64,000 nucleotides of DNA from an uncultured Lachnospiraceae bacterium (GTDB lineage: Bacteria > Bacillota > Clostridia > Lachnospirales > Lachnospiraceae), in the NCBI GenBank assembly GCA_910585905.1, contig CAJUID010000010.1, forward strand, positions 1 through 64,000, given 5' to 3'. The notes under the pieces are model-generated. The model saw nothing but the letters and a program-made list of their open reading frames with translations. It was not told where the DNA came from and made no database searches. Made by a program: the position numbers and the translations under genes. Shown piece after piece: positions 1 to 8,538 of the stretch (positions are counted from its first letter, which is position 1; every line of letters starts with the position of its first letter).

Positions 1-503
1 TTGCATGATTCTTCAAAAAACTTCAGATGGAATAATCGGGAATGCAGTCTCATCGCTGGACAACTAGCTTTGATAGAAGGTCTTTGCTTTGTAAAACTTC
101 GATGGAATAAGCGCCCCGAAGCATGTCTGAGCGGCAATGCAGCAGTGTGCTATGTTTTCCTTAAAGGCACGCTTTCGCTACGCAGAGGCACGTAACGGTG
201 CATAATATCCTGCAGGACAGGATTTAAGCACCGACGGCCTCTGAGTGCCTCTGCGAAAGACATAGCACACTGCTGCATTGCCGTGAGTTTGCGAAAGGGG
301 CGCATAAATCATACATCGAAGTTTGCAAAGCATTAGACCTTCCTCAAAGCGTAGCGTTGCCAGATGAGGCTGCATTCCTGATTGTTCCATTGGAATACGG
401 AATGAAAATCATGTACACAGAGCAAAATTGGTGAATGATATGTGTTATGGATAACTGCAGATTATCTCTTCATAAAAAATGGGGAAAGTCAAAAATTTTC
501 CAT
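1..503. repeat. Long near-palindromic repeat, copy 1 (left edge cut by window)
   Basis: Two inverted arms flank a centre near position 210. GGCAATGCAGCAGTGTGCTA at about 142-162 recurs inverted at about 266-287, and the arms stay similar outward to the CATGATT / AATCATG and AAAATTGG segments. The right terminus carries AAAAAATGGGGAAAGTCAAA, the inverse of the left terminus of the copy near 3.1 kb. The whole unit recurs at 33.87-34.46 kb and one arm recurs at 3.1-3.37 kb. Open frames of 60-70 codons inside it (for example 178-390 minus) are conserved between copies only because the DNA is repeated, so they are not called as genes. The right end stops about 20 bp from the 3' end of the VOC gene. 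Confidence 0.85.
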
Positions 504-524
504 CTCTTGGGGAAGGGGATTTCT

Positions 525-908
525 TTAAATGGTAATCTCAATTTGATTCCCCTCAATTCCGATTATACAGCTTTCATAATAGCCATCCCCTGTAGTTCTT
601 GGGCCGCTGATTACGGAAAAGCCATCTTTTTTTAGTGTTTCCGTTAGCTCATTTACTTTTTCTATGCTGCCTACGCTAAATGCAATATGGATATAGCCAG
701 TTCTGTCAGTTGAATTTTCAGCATTTTGCATTTTAGGTTTATTCATGATTTCCAGTCTGGCGCCATGCTCAAACGTTAAAAAATAGGAGCGGAACCCGGT
801 GTTTTTATTGTGATATCCATCATTAGGGACTGCGCTAAAATATTTAATAAAAAAGTCTTTTGTTTTCTCTAAATCGTTTACATACATTGCAATATGTTCA
901 ATATTCAT
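525..908 (-). CDS. VOC / glyoxalase-fold family protein
   Basis: This 127-residue protein has the paired beta-alpha-beta-beta-beta modules of the vicinal oxygen chelate superfamily. It starts MNIEHIAMYVNDLEKTKDFF, with the usual N-terminal metal-ligand His at residue 5. The second module starts at about residue 72 (GYIHIAFSV, second His) and ends in EGNQIEI, whose Glu fits the last metal ligand. Family members include glyoxalase I, fosfomycin and bleomycin resistance proteins and dioxygenases; the substrate cannot be told from sequence. It stands alone, transcribed towards repeat copy 1. The start has only a weak, distant AAAGG. The fold is sure and the function unknown. Confidence 0.85.
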   Translation of the reverse strand: MNIEHIAMYVNDLEKTKDFFIKYFSAVPNDGYHNKNTGFRSYFLTFEHGARLEIMNKPKMQNAENSTDRTGYIHIAFSVGSIEKVNELTETLKKDGFSVISGPRTTGDGYYESCIIGIEGNQIEITI

Positions 909-1405
909 AAAGCTACCAAGCCTTTCTTTATGTATTTAATTTAATGGCATTATTTATGGTCTTAATAAATAGGATTCAGTTAATTGTTTCTTTGCTGCAT
1001 TCTACCATAAACATGGAGAAAATGGAACTATAAAAAAGAGTAACTGTGGGAATGGAAAGTTAGTAGGTGCTAACTAAATTGCATTTTCTTACAATAAGTG
1101 AATTATTTTTACCTGTTTAAATATAATAGCAGGATTTTGTGATATATTTTAGTAATAAGAAATATTTTTGTTTTTAGATATGAGTTAATTATATTAAATA
1201 TTACAAAATAAATATTTTGAGAAATGGAGGTGCAGGAGTTAAAAAAAATCATACTATATTGAAAGGGGGGAATAGGATAATCTGATGCAGGAATATAATT
1301 ATACTTTGTAAGTAGCGTTTTTATTATTAGTCTAAAGAGTAAAAGAAACATAATTGATTACAAATAGTTAGTCTAGTGTTTTGTTCAGAGAGGAATGGTG
1401 TGCAT
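909..1405. other. Intergenic, AT-rich, no gene seen
   Basis: This is roughly 500 bp of AT-rich sequence between the divergent VOC and C39-protease genes. No frame in it has codon use or motifs suggesting a protein. Promoters for both flanking genes must lie here, but I see no convincing pair of -35 and -10 boxes. Confidence 0.5.
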
Positions 1406-1981
1406 ATGAAAAGAAAAAAAATAAAATATTCATTATTAATTGTCTTTGCACTGATGATATCTATATTATCAGACATAAATGTGAAAATGGCTAGAGCAAC
1501 ACCTGCTTCTATCGATTTAAATATTACACGGTATCAGCAGGTTAAAAGCAACTGGTGCTGGGCAGCTGCAGCTCAGATGATTGGAAAATATTTAGGCGGT
1601 TCGAAAACACAGTATCAGATAAGTACAAAAGTAAAGGGGAATTCCACTAATAACTCTACTGCCAGTTTAAATGAAGTGGTATCAGCGATTCAATATGCTG
1701 TCGGAAATACATATGATTGTTATTATGTTGGTGTAAAGTTATATGGAGACCTCGAAGTTCTTTTGGGGGATTGTGAAATTCCACAGGGGATAAGAATGCA
1801 GTGGGATGATGGTGGAGGGCATGTTATTGCAGTAGAGGGATATACGAACGATCGGCAGCTCAGATTAGTTGATCCAGGAGAAAATTGTAGCAAGCATAAA
1901 TATTACTATACGGCTTTGGTGAATGGAACCACAATAAAGTCAGGTAAGGGACATTATGCACAGACTTTTGTAGTAGAATAG
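1406..1981 (+). CDS. Secreted papain-like C39-type cysteine protease
   Basis: The start is the ATG at 1406 (MKRKKIKYSLL) after AGAGAGG; an upstream in-frame start would only add 10 residues ahead of the signal peptide. Residues 1-31 are a Sec signal peptide (KRKKIK, hydrophobic core, cleavage near ARA). The mature ~160 residues match papain-like C39-family peptidases: NWCWAAAAQMIG holds the nucleophile Cys, GGGHVIAVEGY the catalytic His, and LVDPG the Asp. There is no ABC-transporter domain, so this is not a bacteriocin maturation exporter but a free secreted protease of the Peptidase_C39_2 type. The next gene starts 13 bp downstream and encodes a membrane-anchored extracellular protein, so the two form a pair. 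The substrate is unknown. Confidence 0.85.
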   Translation: MKRKKIKYSLLIVFALMISILSDINVKMARATPASIDLNITRYQQVKSNWCWAAAAQMIGKYLGGSKTQYQISTKVKGNSTNNSTASLNEVVSAIQYAVGNTYDCYYVGVKLYGDLEVLLGDCEIPQGIRMQWDDGGGHVIAVEGYTNDRQLRLVDPGENCSKHKYYYTALVNGTTIKSGKGHYAQTFVVE

Positions 1982-1994
1982 GAGGTGAGGGTTT

Positions 1995-2879
1995 ATGAAA
2001 AAAATATTATTATTAATACTTTGTAGTTTTATTTTGATGAACTTTGGTACAGTTGCAAGTGCTGAAAGTGTATGGGAGGTTTTGGGCGAGAAAGAGGATA
2101 TTTTAACGGAAAGCGATGATTTTGAGGGGGTTAAAAAGTTAGAGGCTGAAATGCTTAGAGGCTTAGAAGATATGTGTGACTGGTTGAAAGATCCCTCAGA
2201 TTTTCCAGAAAGTATGGATTTTTCAATGGCAGTTAAAGTTTATGTAGATACTGGCATCCAAAATTACGAGACAGACCAGGAGAAAGAGATTATCAAGAAT
2301 TTTGGGCAAAGCGAGTATGTCTGGGTAATCCCTATGGTGATTTCAGGTGAAAATGTTACTGTTACAGTTGCAAAAGGCCAGCCGTTAAATGAAGAAAGGG
2401 CGTCTGTACTGACATCAGAGGAAAAGGATGAGATTAGAGATCAGGAGGGCAAGTGGACAATTAGTGAGTGGGCTGTAGGTGTTGGAGACCCATTATTATC
2501 ACAGGTTCAAGATAAGAAGGATTTATTGAAAGACTGTGACCGTGCTGTGCTGGTTGGGGGTGTGCCGGGACTGCATGAGCCGGCTGTTCTTGGGTTTAAA
2601 GAAGGAAAGGCAGCCTTGTGGATGCCGTTGGGATTCAGTTATCCTATGTTAGAGGATTTGCCTAAGAGCAGAGGGGTATCAAATGGGTTGTATCAGTACA
2701 GTGATGTAATAGAAGCATCACAAGAATATGTCCGCTATATCAATAGCGGTTCGGGAGGAGGAGGCTCAATTGTGGAGAAAGAACCGCCAGTTAGTATTTT
2801 TATTGTAATAGTTTCAGTAGCTGTAGTTTCAGTATTTGCGGCAATTTTTGTGATTTGGGAAAGAAAAAAGGCGGAATAG
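1995..2879 (+). CDS. Secreted protein with C-terminal membrane anchor, unknown function
   Basis: This 294-residue protein has a good RBS (GGAGGTGAGG) 5-6 bp before the ATG. Residues 1-24 form a signal peptide ending ASA. An acidic ectodomain of ~225 residues follows, then a flexible SGSGGGGS linker at about 248-255, a single hydrophobic helix (SIFIVIVSVAVVSVFAAIFV, ~267-286) and a basic tail. The layout is that of a type I membrane protein displayed outside the cell; no LPXTG motif is present. I do not recognise a domain. It is co-transcribed with the C39-like protease and could be its substrate, inhibitor or tether; that is inference from adjacency only. Confidence 0.75.
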   Translation: MKKILLLILCSFILMNFGTVASAESVWEVLGEKEDILTESDDFEGVKKLEAEMLRGLEDMCDWLKDPSDFPESMDFSMAVKVYVDTGIQNYETDQEKEIIKNFGQSEYVWVIPMVISGENVTVTVAKGQPLNEERASVLTSEEKDEIRDQEGKWTISEWAVGVGDPLLSQVQDKKDLLKDCDRAVLVGGVPGLHEPAVLGFKEGKAALWMPLGFSYPMLEDLPKSRGVSNGLYQYSDVIEASQEYVRYINSGSGGGGSIVEKEPPVSIFIVIVSVAVVSVFAAIFVIWERKKAE

Positions 2880-2950
2880 AAGGTTATAACTAAGCGGTTA
2901 TATTTCTGTGTTTAACAATTAGGAACTAATTTACTATGTTATTTTTTGTA

Positions 2951-3064
2951 CTAGAGCGTGTTTGAAAATTGTTTTAAGCTGCCAGGTGATGCAGAAGTTA
3001 TTTTATTGCGGCAGTATTTAAATATTTAACAAAAGGCAGATGTTCCTTTTCAAACACGCTCTAG
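2951..3064. repeat. 114-bp MITE-like element with 18-bp perfect terminal inverted repeats
   Basis: CTAGAGCGTGTTTGAAAA at 2951-2968 is repeated exactly inverted at 3047-3064. The interior carries a second small inversion (CTGCC / GGCAG). No open frame is present. Related AGAGCATGTTTGG and AAAGCGTGTTTGGG strings occur at 36876-36965 before leuS, which suggests a dispersed family. The stem could also act as a terminator for the gene ending at 2879. Confidence 0.7.
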
Positions 3065-3116
3065 CATCCTAACACGCTCATAAGTGCAGTCCCTACACCT
3101 TCAAGATAACTTTCTG

Positions 3117-3370
3117 TTTGACTTTCCCCATTTTTTGAAGAGGATACTCAGCAGTTATCCATAGGCAGAGGAGTTTCGCCAATTTTGCTCTGTGATTGCA
3201 TGATTCTTCAAAAAACTCCAGATAGAACAACCGGGAATGCGGCCTCATCTCCAGACAACTAGTTTTGATAGAAGGTCTTTGCTTTGTAAGACTTCGATGG
3301 AATATACGCCCTAAGCATGTCTAAGCGGCATGTGGCAAGGTGCTATTTTTCCTCGAAGGCACGCTTCCGC
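3117..3370. repeat. Long palindromic repeat, half copy (one arm only)
   Basis: The segment starts TTTGACTTTCCCCATTTTTT and runs through AATTTTGCTCTGT, CATGATTCTTC, TAGAAGGTCTTTGCTTTGTA and GAAGGCACGCTTCCGC. These blocks match the left arms of copies 1 and 3 in the same order. It breaks off before the palindrome centre, 5 bp from the stop codon of the GH25 gene, so only one arm is present. Confidence 0.85.
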
Positions 3371-3375
3371 GTTTT

Positions 3376-3981
3376 CTATCTAATTAAAATATCTCGCCGG
3401 AAATAATCTCTGTCTACCTTGCCGTGTATGCCTTTCACATGGCCGCTATCTGTATATTGCCAACCACTCCAGCGTTTCCACAGGTTTTCCATGTCGGGGC
3501 TTTTTACCCCGTATTGTGCAATCCAGAGAGGATACTCTCTCAATCGGTCATCTTCAAAGACAGTGGCAGCATTTGACGCGTCACTGTAAATGACTGGGCG
3601 ATGTCTGGTTCTTGTTTCCAGTTCTCTAAGAAATTGCAGGGAGATATTTCTTATCTCCTGGTGGGGCAGGGAGCCAAATTCTTCAAAGTCCATGGCAGGT
3701 CTGGCGTGTTGTCTCTTATTTTTGATTCTGTCATAGAAGAAAGCAGCTTCTTCTTTTGCTTCCTCCAGATTTCTAGCCATAACATAGTGATAAAATCCGA
3801 TGCGCAGTTTTTCGCGTTCTGCATCGCGGTAATTCCGTTCAAAATCAGGGTCTGTGATATCTCTTCCCTGAGTTGCTTTGATATAGACAATGCGGATGCC
3901 GGATTCTCTTACTTTGCGAAAATTAATTTCGCCTTCCCAATTGCTGACATCAATTCCGTCCAGTTTTTTATCTCGTCTCAT
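3376..3981 (-). CDS. GH25-family lysozyme (N-acetylmuramidase), leaderless
   Basis: The start is set at 3981 (MRRDKKLDGIDVSNW) because AAAGGAAA lies about 8 bp upstream; an in-frame ATG at 4050 has no RBS. The 201-residue product is a complete glycoside hydrolase family 25 domain: DGIDVSNWEG carries the first catalytic Asp, PAMDFEEFG the Asp-x-Glu pair, then PVIYSD, PLWIAQYG and WSGWQYTDSG, ending in VDRDYF. It would cut the beta-1,4 MurNAc-GlcNAc bond of peptidoglycan. There is no signal peptide, membrane segment or cell-wall-binding repeat, so export would need a holin, lysis or another route. The 3' end abuts the half copy of the palindromic repeat. Confidence 0.9.
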   Translation of the reverse strand: MRRDKKLDGIDVSNWEGEINFRKVRESGIRIVYIKATQGRDITDPDFERNYRDAEREKLRIGFYHYVMARNLEEAKEEAAFFYDRIKNKRQHARPAMDFEEFGSLPHQEIRNISLQFLRELETRTRHRPVIYSDASNAATVFEDDRLREYPLWIAQYGVKSPDMENLWKRWSGWQYTDSGHVKGIHGKVDRDYFRRDILIR

Positions 3982-4574
3982 ACAGAAATTTCCTTTGATC
4001 TTATTTCTTTTATAATATGACGCTTTTTCCTTTTTGGTGCTTCTTAACATGATGCCAGGTTATTCTATTATGGCATTATCTATTTTTTCGGGATTGACGA
4101 TCAATACCTATACAAAAGCGGTCAAATGGTTAAAGTATCTGCATTTTTCTAGCTGTAAGGAATGAGGTTTCACGTAGTATGCTTTGGCGTGTATGGTAAT
4201 ATTTACAGGTGTACTTTTTGGGCAGGAACAGTTATAATATGTGACAGCAGCGGGGATCCTGCCAGCTTCAAAGTCCTGTAGCCAGATTACAAGCCAAAGT
4301 AACTGGTGAATATACGAGTAGCCAGATTAGAATCCTCCTATCGCCTGCTATATACTTACAGAAGCTTGGCAGAGAATCCCGTTTTGCTGCAAAAACCGGA
4401 AGTATTTCCGATTTGTTGGAAGATGCCCACAGTAATCAATATGTAAGGGTATTTAAGCAGCATGTAGCTGGATGTATTCTTATGATTAACTGCCTTGGAA
4501 CATATGGACGATATATTATTATAACGTACTGGCGAGATTGACATGATTAGAAGTGTGAAAGGCGGGATATAAGA
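3982..4574. other. Intergenic region between GH25 gene and galE
   Basis: This is about 590 bp without a gene I can support. A plus-strand frame without a start codon (about 4245-4540, ending CLGTYGRYIIITYWRD and a stop) has protein-like composition and could be a decayed gene, but I cannot match it to a family. The galE RBS (GAAAGGCGGG) is at the right edge. Confidence 0.4.
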
Positions 4575-5603
4575 ATGAAAATATTAGTTACAGGTGGTGC
4601 TGGATTTATTGCCAGCCATACAAATGTAGAACTTTTAAATGCCGGTTATGATATAGTGGTGGTTGACAATTTGGTAAATGCAAACAAAGAGTCAATCCGT
4701 CGGGTTGAAAAGCTTACCGGAAAGCAGATTGTTTTTTATCAGGAAGATATTTGCAATGAGATGGCGATGGATGAAATATTTGCAAAAGAGGCATTTGATG
4801 CCGTAATTCATTTTGCAGGTTTAAAGGCCGTAGGCGAGTCCTGTGAGAAGCCATTGGAATATTTTGAAAATAACTTGTGTGGGACAATCTGTTTATTAAA
4901 ATTAATGAGAAAATATGGGGTAAGATCACTAGTATTTAGTTCCTCTGCGACAGTGTACGGACTGCCGGAGAGTGTTCCGATTACAGAAGAATTTTCCCTC
5001 TCTGTTTCCAACCCATACGGCAGAACAAAGCTTATGATTGAAGATATGCTTCGTGACCTATACCAGTCAGATTCTAGTTGGAATATTGCCATACTCCGTT
5101 ATTTTAACCCGATTGGGGCACACGAGAGCGGCGAGATAGGCGAAGACCCAAATGGAATACCAAATAACCTACTCCCGTATGTGGCAAAGGTGGCGTCTGG
5201 TCAGTTAGAATGCGTCAGGGTGTTTGGGGATGATTATAATACACCGGATGGGACTGGCGTAAGAGATTATATTCATGTTGTTGACCTTGCAATTGGGCAT
5301 ATCAAGGCACTTGAAAAGCTGCAGCAAAATCCTGGGCTTGTTACATACAATCTGGGGACTGGGACGGGATATAGTGTCCTGGATATTATTCACAATTTTG
5401 AGAAGGCATGTAAAAAGCAGATTCCTTACAAAATCGTGGAACGCAGGCCAGGAGACATAGATATTTGCTATGCAGATGCTTCTAAGGCAAAGAAGGAGCT
5501 TGGCTGGGAGGCTGTGCGTAATATTGATAAGATGTGCGAAGACGCATGGCGGTGGCAGAGTAAAAATCCAAATGGATACCGCAGTGCAGGGGAAACAGAA
5601 TGA
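4575..5603 (+). CDS. galE: UDP-glucose 4-epimerase
   Basis: This 342-residue extended short-chain dehydrogenase interconverts UDP-Glc/UDP-Gal and, in many bacteria, UDP-GlcNAc/UDP-GalNAc. Visible motifs are the NAD-binding VTGGAGFIASH (residues ~5-15), VVVDNL, the catalytic Ser region SSSATVYG, the YGRTK Tyr-x3-Lys pair (~149-153), RYFNPIGAHESG and RDYIHVVDLA. Length is normal. The GAAAGGCGGG RBS sits correctly before ATG. The stop overlaps the next gene by 4 bp. It points towards, and lies less than 2 kb from, the end of the Pel-like operon, where it could supply UDP-Gal or UDP-GalNAc; substrate breadth cannot be read from sequence. Confidence 0.95.
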   Translation: MKILVTGGAGFIASHTNVELLNAGYDIVVVDNLVNANKESIRRVEKLTGKQIVFYQEDICNEMAMDEIFAKEAFDAVIHFAGLKAVGESCEKPLEYFENNLCGTICLLKLMRKYGVRSLVFSSSATVYGLPESVPITEEFSLSVSNPYGRTKLMIEDMLRDLYQSDSSWNIAILRYFNPIGAHESGEIGEDPNGIPNNLLPYVAKVASGQLECVRVFGDDYNTPDGTGVRDYIHVVDLAIGHIKALEKLQQNPGLVTYNLGTGTGYSVLDIIHNFEKACKKQIPYKIVERRPGDIDICYADASKAKKELGWEAVRNIDKMCEDAWRWQSKNPNGYRSAGETE

Positions 5604-6190
5604 GATATTATATTGCTGACTGCCATTTTGGACATGACAAGGTTCGGAAGCTAGACAAACGTCCTTTTGAGACGGTAGAGCAGATGGACGCCTATATGAT
5701 AGAGAGATGGAATCAGGTAGTTCGAAAGAAGAAGGATGAGGTTGTTATTCTTGGGGATTTTTGTATGGGGAAGGGAGAGCGTGTCAATGAACTGCTGTCT
5801 ATGTTAAATGGAAAAAAATGTCTGGTCAGCGGCAATCATGACAAAATGTTTTTGCATGATAAAAAGTTGGATACCAGCCTATTTGAGTGGATATATCCGT
5901 ACGCAGAGCTTCATGACAATAATCGGAAAGTAATTTTGTGCCATTATCCGATTATCTGTTACAATGGGCAGTACAGGGGAAATAAAACATATATGCTCTA
6001 TGGGCATGTGCATGACACCAAGGATTACAGAAATGTAAGTCATTTTGTAGATGAGACGAGAAAGACCACTTGTGGGGAAGATGGGGAGAAAATTCCCTGC
6101 AATATGATAAATTGTTTTACGGTTTTTTCAGATTATAGGCCATTGTCCTTAGACGAGTGGATAGCACGGGAATGTACTAGCAGCATTTGA
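5600..6190 (+). CDS. Calcineurin-like metallophosphoesterase
   Basis: This 196-residue protein carries all the metal-binding signatures of the small bacterial metallophosphoesterases: ADCHFGHD (D-x-H), LGDFCMG, SGNHDK, CHYPI and YGHVHD. Such proteins hydrolyse phosphoesters with a two-metal centre. ATGA overlap with galE implies translational coupling. The physiological substrate is unknown. Confidence 0.9.
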   Translation: MRYYIADCHFGHDKVRKLDKRPFETVEQMDAYMIERWNQVVRKKKDEVVILGDFCMGKGERVNELLSMLNGKKCLVSGNHDKMFLHDKKLDTSLFEWIYPYAELHDNNRKVILCHYPIICYNGQYRGNKTYMLYGHVHDTKDYRNVSHFVDETRKTTCGEDGEKIPCNMINCFTVFSDYRPLSLDEWIARECTSSI

Positions 6191-6199
6191 CCTAATATA

Positions 6200-7003
6200 T
6201 TATTTTCTGGTAAAAAAGGCTTTTGCCCAAAACTGGATATACCGGTGGAGGACACGGGCCTTTTTATATTCTTCGGCAATTTTTTTATAGTGCCTCTTTT
6301 TCATTTTTTTATTTCTCTGAAAAAGGGAATCGTATTTTACCATAAGCTGGCGGCAGCCAATAGCAGATTCAAGTGCAGGGTAATCATGATAGCAATCTGG
6401 GCATACGGATATCGTTGTTTCTGGCGACGAAATATGGTGCGGCAGGTGAAGAGAGTTTAAGCGAAACCAGATATCATCATCGCAGTGAGCCACTAGACCA
6501 TTATCAAATTCGCCAATCCAGTCAAATGCCTCCCGGTGGAAGACTAGTTGTGCCAGATATTCAAAATCCTGTGAAACAAGGCCAAAATCTGAAACATCTA
6601 ACATATTGGCCTGCTGCACAGCCATATCAGTGTATACCGTGTTGTAGGAATGGTTTTCTTCCATGATGGCTACAATTTTTTCCAGGCGTTCGGCGGGCAT
6701 AATATCCTGAGCCGAGAGGAAAGTGATATAGTCCCCTTGGAACACTTTTAGAACCGAATTTTTTCCATTGACAAATTCACCCTCTTCTGGAATCTCCATA
6801 TATACTACATCAGATAAGAGTTCTTTTTCTTCTTGAAGGGCTTCTTTGTACTGGCTGCCGGGATCGTTTGAATCCAGAAGGATAATTTCGATACGGGAAA
6901 GAGTCTGCTCCTGGATGCACTGGATGCACCGTTTCAAAATCATAGGGGGCGTCTGTCTTGTCTGTATGACAACACTTATTATGGGATTTTCTATTTTAGC
7001 CAT
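6200..7003 (-). CDS. Family 2 glycosyltransferase
   Basis: This 267-residue GT-A fold enzyme begins ENPIISVVIQTRQTPP, with RIEIILLDSND for nucleotide-sugar binding. GDYITFLSAQDIMP occupies the place of the metal-binding DxD loop, and a C-terminal acceptor region follows (HCDDDIWFRLNSLHLPHH). It has no membrane helix. It is the last gene of the minus-strand polysaccharide operon, 59 bp after the DUF4874/DUF4832 gene, with AAAGGCAGGG as RBS. It is probably cytoplasmic, adding or initiating a sugar; donor and acceptor are unknown. The residues at the DxD position are unusual, so activity is less certain than family. Confidence 0.85.
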   Translation of the reverse strand: MAKIENPIISVVIQTRQTPPMILKRCIQCIQEQTLSRIEIILLDSNDPGSQYKEALQEEKELLSDVVYMEIPEEGEFVNGKNSVLKVFQGDYITFLSAQDIMPAERLEKIVAIMEENHSYNTVYTDMAVQQANMLDVSDFGLVSQDFEYLAQLVFHREAFDWIGEFDNGLVAHCDDDIWFRLNSLHLPHHISSPETTISVCPDCYHDYPALESAIGCRQLMVKYDSLFQRNKKMKKRHYKKIAEEYKKARVLHRYIQFWAKAFFTRK

Positions 7004-7062
7004 AAAGGTAAACCCTGCCTTTCTGAATTTTATAACTAAGTGATAGTTCGATGTAAACGCCT

Positions 7063-8538
7063 CTAGCGCTCTATAGTGATGGTTCCTATCCTATAGCCTT
7101 GCAGTGCCTCCACATAGCCATCGTTGGCAAATGGGACAATTTCACCGCGGTCAGGGTCTTTGAGGCTTGCTGTCAGCATATAATGTCCATCATCTAGTTC
7201 CGATGGCATAAATGTAAATGGAATTGTGATACCCTCCTGGCTGTTCCAACTGCATGGGTCAATATTCTCTGATTTTTGCTCAGAATCAAGAAGCGTAATG
7301 GTTTTTCCCGTTTCTTGATGAGTAAGGGAGAGGGTAAAGTGTTTTTTGTGGTACAGGTTGGAAAAGCCTGTGTTTTCCAGAATGATACTTCCTGTGGCAG
7401 GACCTTTCTGATATGGCGTATAGGAAAGCGTGCAGTCTCTTAGTACAAGGCGTGCTCCCATATGGTCTGTGATATAGTCGTAAGCGGACATACCATCATA
7501 AATACTGCCTTCCTGCCGAAATGTGCTATTTTTCCACTTTGTGATTACCGCTTCATCGTGAAGTTGGTTTAAGTATGAGACATGCATTGTCTTTAAATCT
7601 GCAATGGCGTTTTTCCAATCATTGTACGTATTGTCTACTACGGCTTCCCCACCATTTGGGACATTAATGCAGAGTTTCCGCTGAAATGCAAGTTCATCGG
7701 CGCGGAGGTCTTCGGCACTCCGAGAAGCAGTCTCCGGTGTGTTCTGGTATGTCCCGGTGTCTGAGATAGAACCAAGCATTCCGTCATTATACAACCCAAG
7801 TCTAGCCTTTATATTATCAATGGAAACTCCATATTGTGTGTACCGCTCTGGATGCTTCTCCATTTCCTGCAGAATGGCGCGGTAATGGTTTGGCGTGCGC
7901 ACGGCAAGGTAAATAGAGGGGGAGGTAACGCTGGCATAATACACAAGGAGTTTTGTCATTTCTTCGGTCGATAAATATTTAGAGCTGTGCATCTCAGCCC
8001 AGCTTCCAACAAAGATTCCCTGTGTGGTATAGATCAAATCTTCATATTCGTTTAGCACTGCGCCAGCTTGCTTCATATGCTGCAGGATAATGTTGATATC
8101 GTCAGGCTCTTTTTCAAGGCCAAGGCCGTCCCAGTCGTAGAGGAAGCGGACAATAACGGCTGATTTTGTGTTTGAAAACTTGTCGAAGACCTGCCTGATA
8201 TTATTTAGGGCTGATTCATCTAAATCCTGGCTTTTATATTCGGCCAGGTTAAATTCTATTAGTGACATACGATAAGTGTATCCATTATCATCAATTTCTT
8301 TTATATATAATTCATTTGTAGACAATGCAGTACCAGGACGCAGATAGTATCCATAGAGTTGATACCAGCCGCACTCTGGACGGTCTAAATTGCCCGTGAT
8401 TTCCATTCCCAGCTCATTTGAAAGCACTGCGGAAACATAATGCATGGTTTTGTAGTAGTGCAAGCCGATTCCCCCTCCTGTTAGCAGTATGGCAAGAAGA
8501 CAAAAAGCAGTAATCAGTATTTTTTTATTTCTTTTCAT
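7063..8538 (-). CDS. DUF4874/DUF4832 secreted or membrane-anchored protein
   Basis: The start is the ATG at 8538 (MKRNKKILITAFCLL) with AAAGGTGG upstream, overlapping the preceding glycosyltransferase by 14 bp; the longer open frame is an artefact of that overlap. The protein is 491 residues: an N-terminal signal/anchor helix (6-29), a TIM-barrel-like DUF4874 region (RPECGWYQLYGYYLRPG, VRFLYDWDG; ~50-330) and a C-terminal beta-rich DUF4832 region (~340-490). These families occur together in predicted extracellular glycan-processing proteins. In this operon it may trim, modify or bind the exported polymer. Catalysis is not demonstrated. Confidence 0.8.
   Translation of the reverse strand: MKRNKKILITAFCLLAILLTGGGIGLHYYKTMHYVSAVLSNELGMEITGNLDRPECGWYQLYGYYLRPGTALSTNELYIKEIDDNGYTYRMSLIEFNLAEYKSQDLDESALNNIRQVFDKFSNTKSAVIVRFLYDWDGLGLEKEPDDINIILQHMKQAGAVLNEYEDLIYTTQGIFVGSWAEMHSSKYLSTEEMTKLLVYYASVTSPSIYLAVRTPNHYRAILQEMEKHPERYTQYGVSIDNIKARLGLYNDGMLGSISDTGTYQNTPETASRSAEDLRADELAFQRKLCINVPNGGEAVVDNTYNDWKNAIADLKTMHVSYLNQLHDEAVITKWKNSTFRQEGSIYDGMSAYDYITDHMGARLVLRDCTLSYTPYQKGPATGSIILENTGFSNLYHKKHFTLSLTHQETGKTITLLDSEQKSENIDPCSWNSQEGITIPFTFMPSELDDGHYMLTASLKDPDRGEIVPFANDGYVEALQGYRIGTITIER

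Noticed and set aside
1..195. 64-codon plus-strand frame at the left edge
   Set aside because: It lies inside the palindromic repeat; its residues mirror those of the opposite-arm frame because the arms are inverted copies. There is no RBS or family match.
435..635. 66-codon plus-strand frame over the repeat end and VOC 3' end
   Set aside because: It spans a repeat boundary and runs antisense to the VOC gene.
4356..4544. 62-codon minus-strand frame upstream of galE
   Set aside because: No RBS and no recognisable protein features; the opposite strand looks at least as coding-like, as a possible relic.
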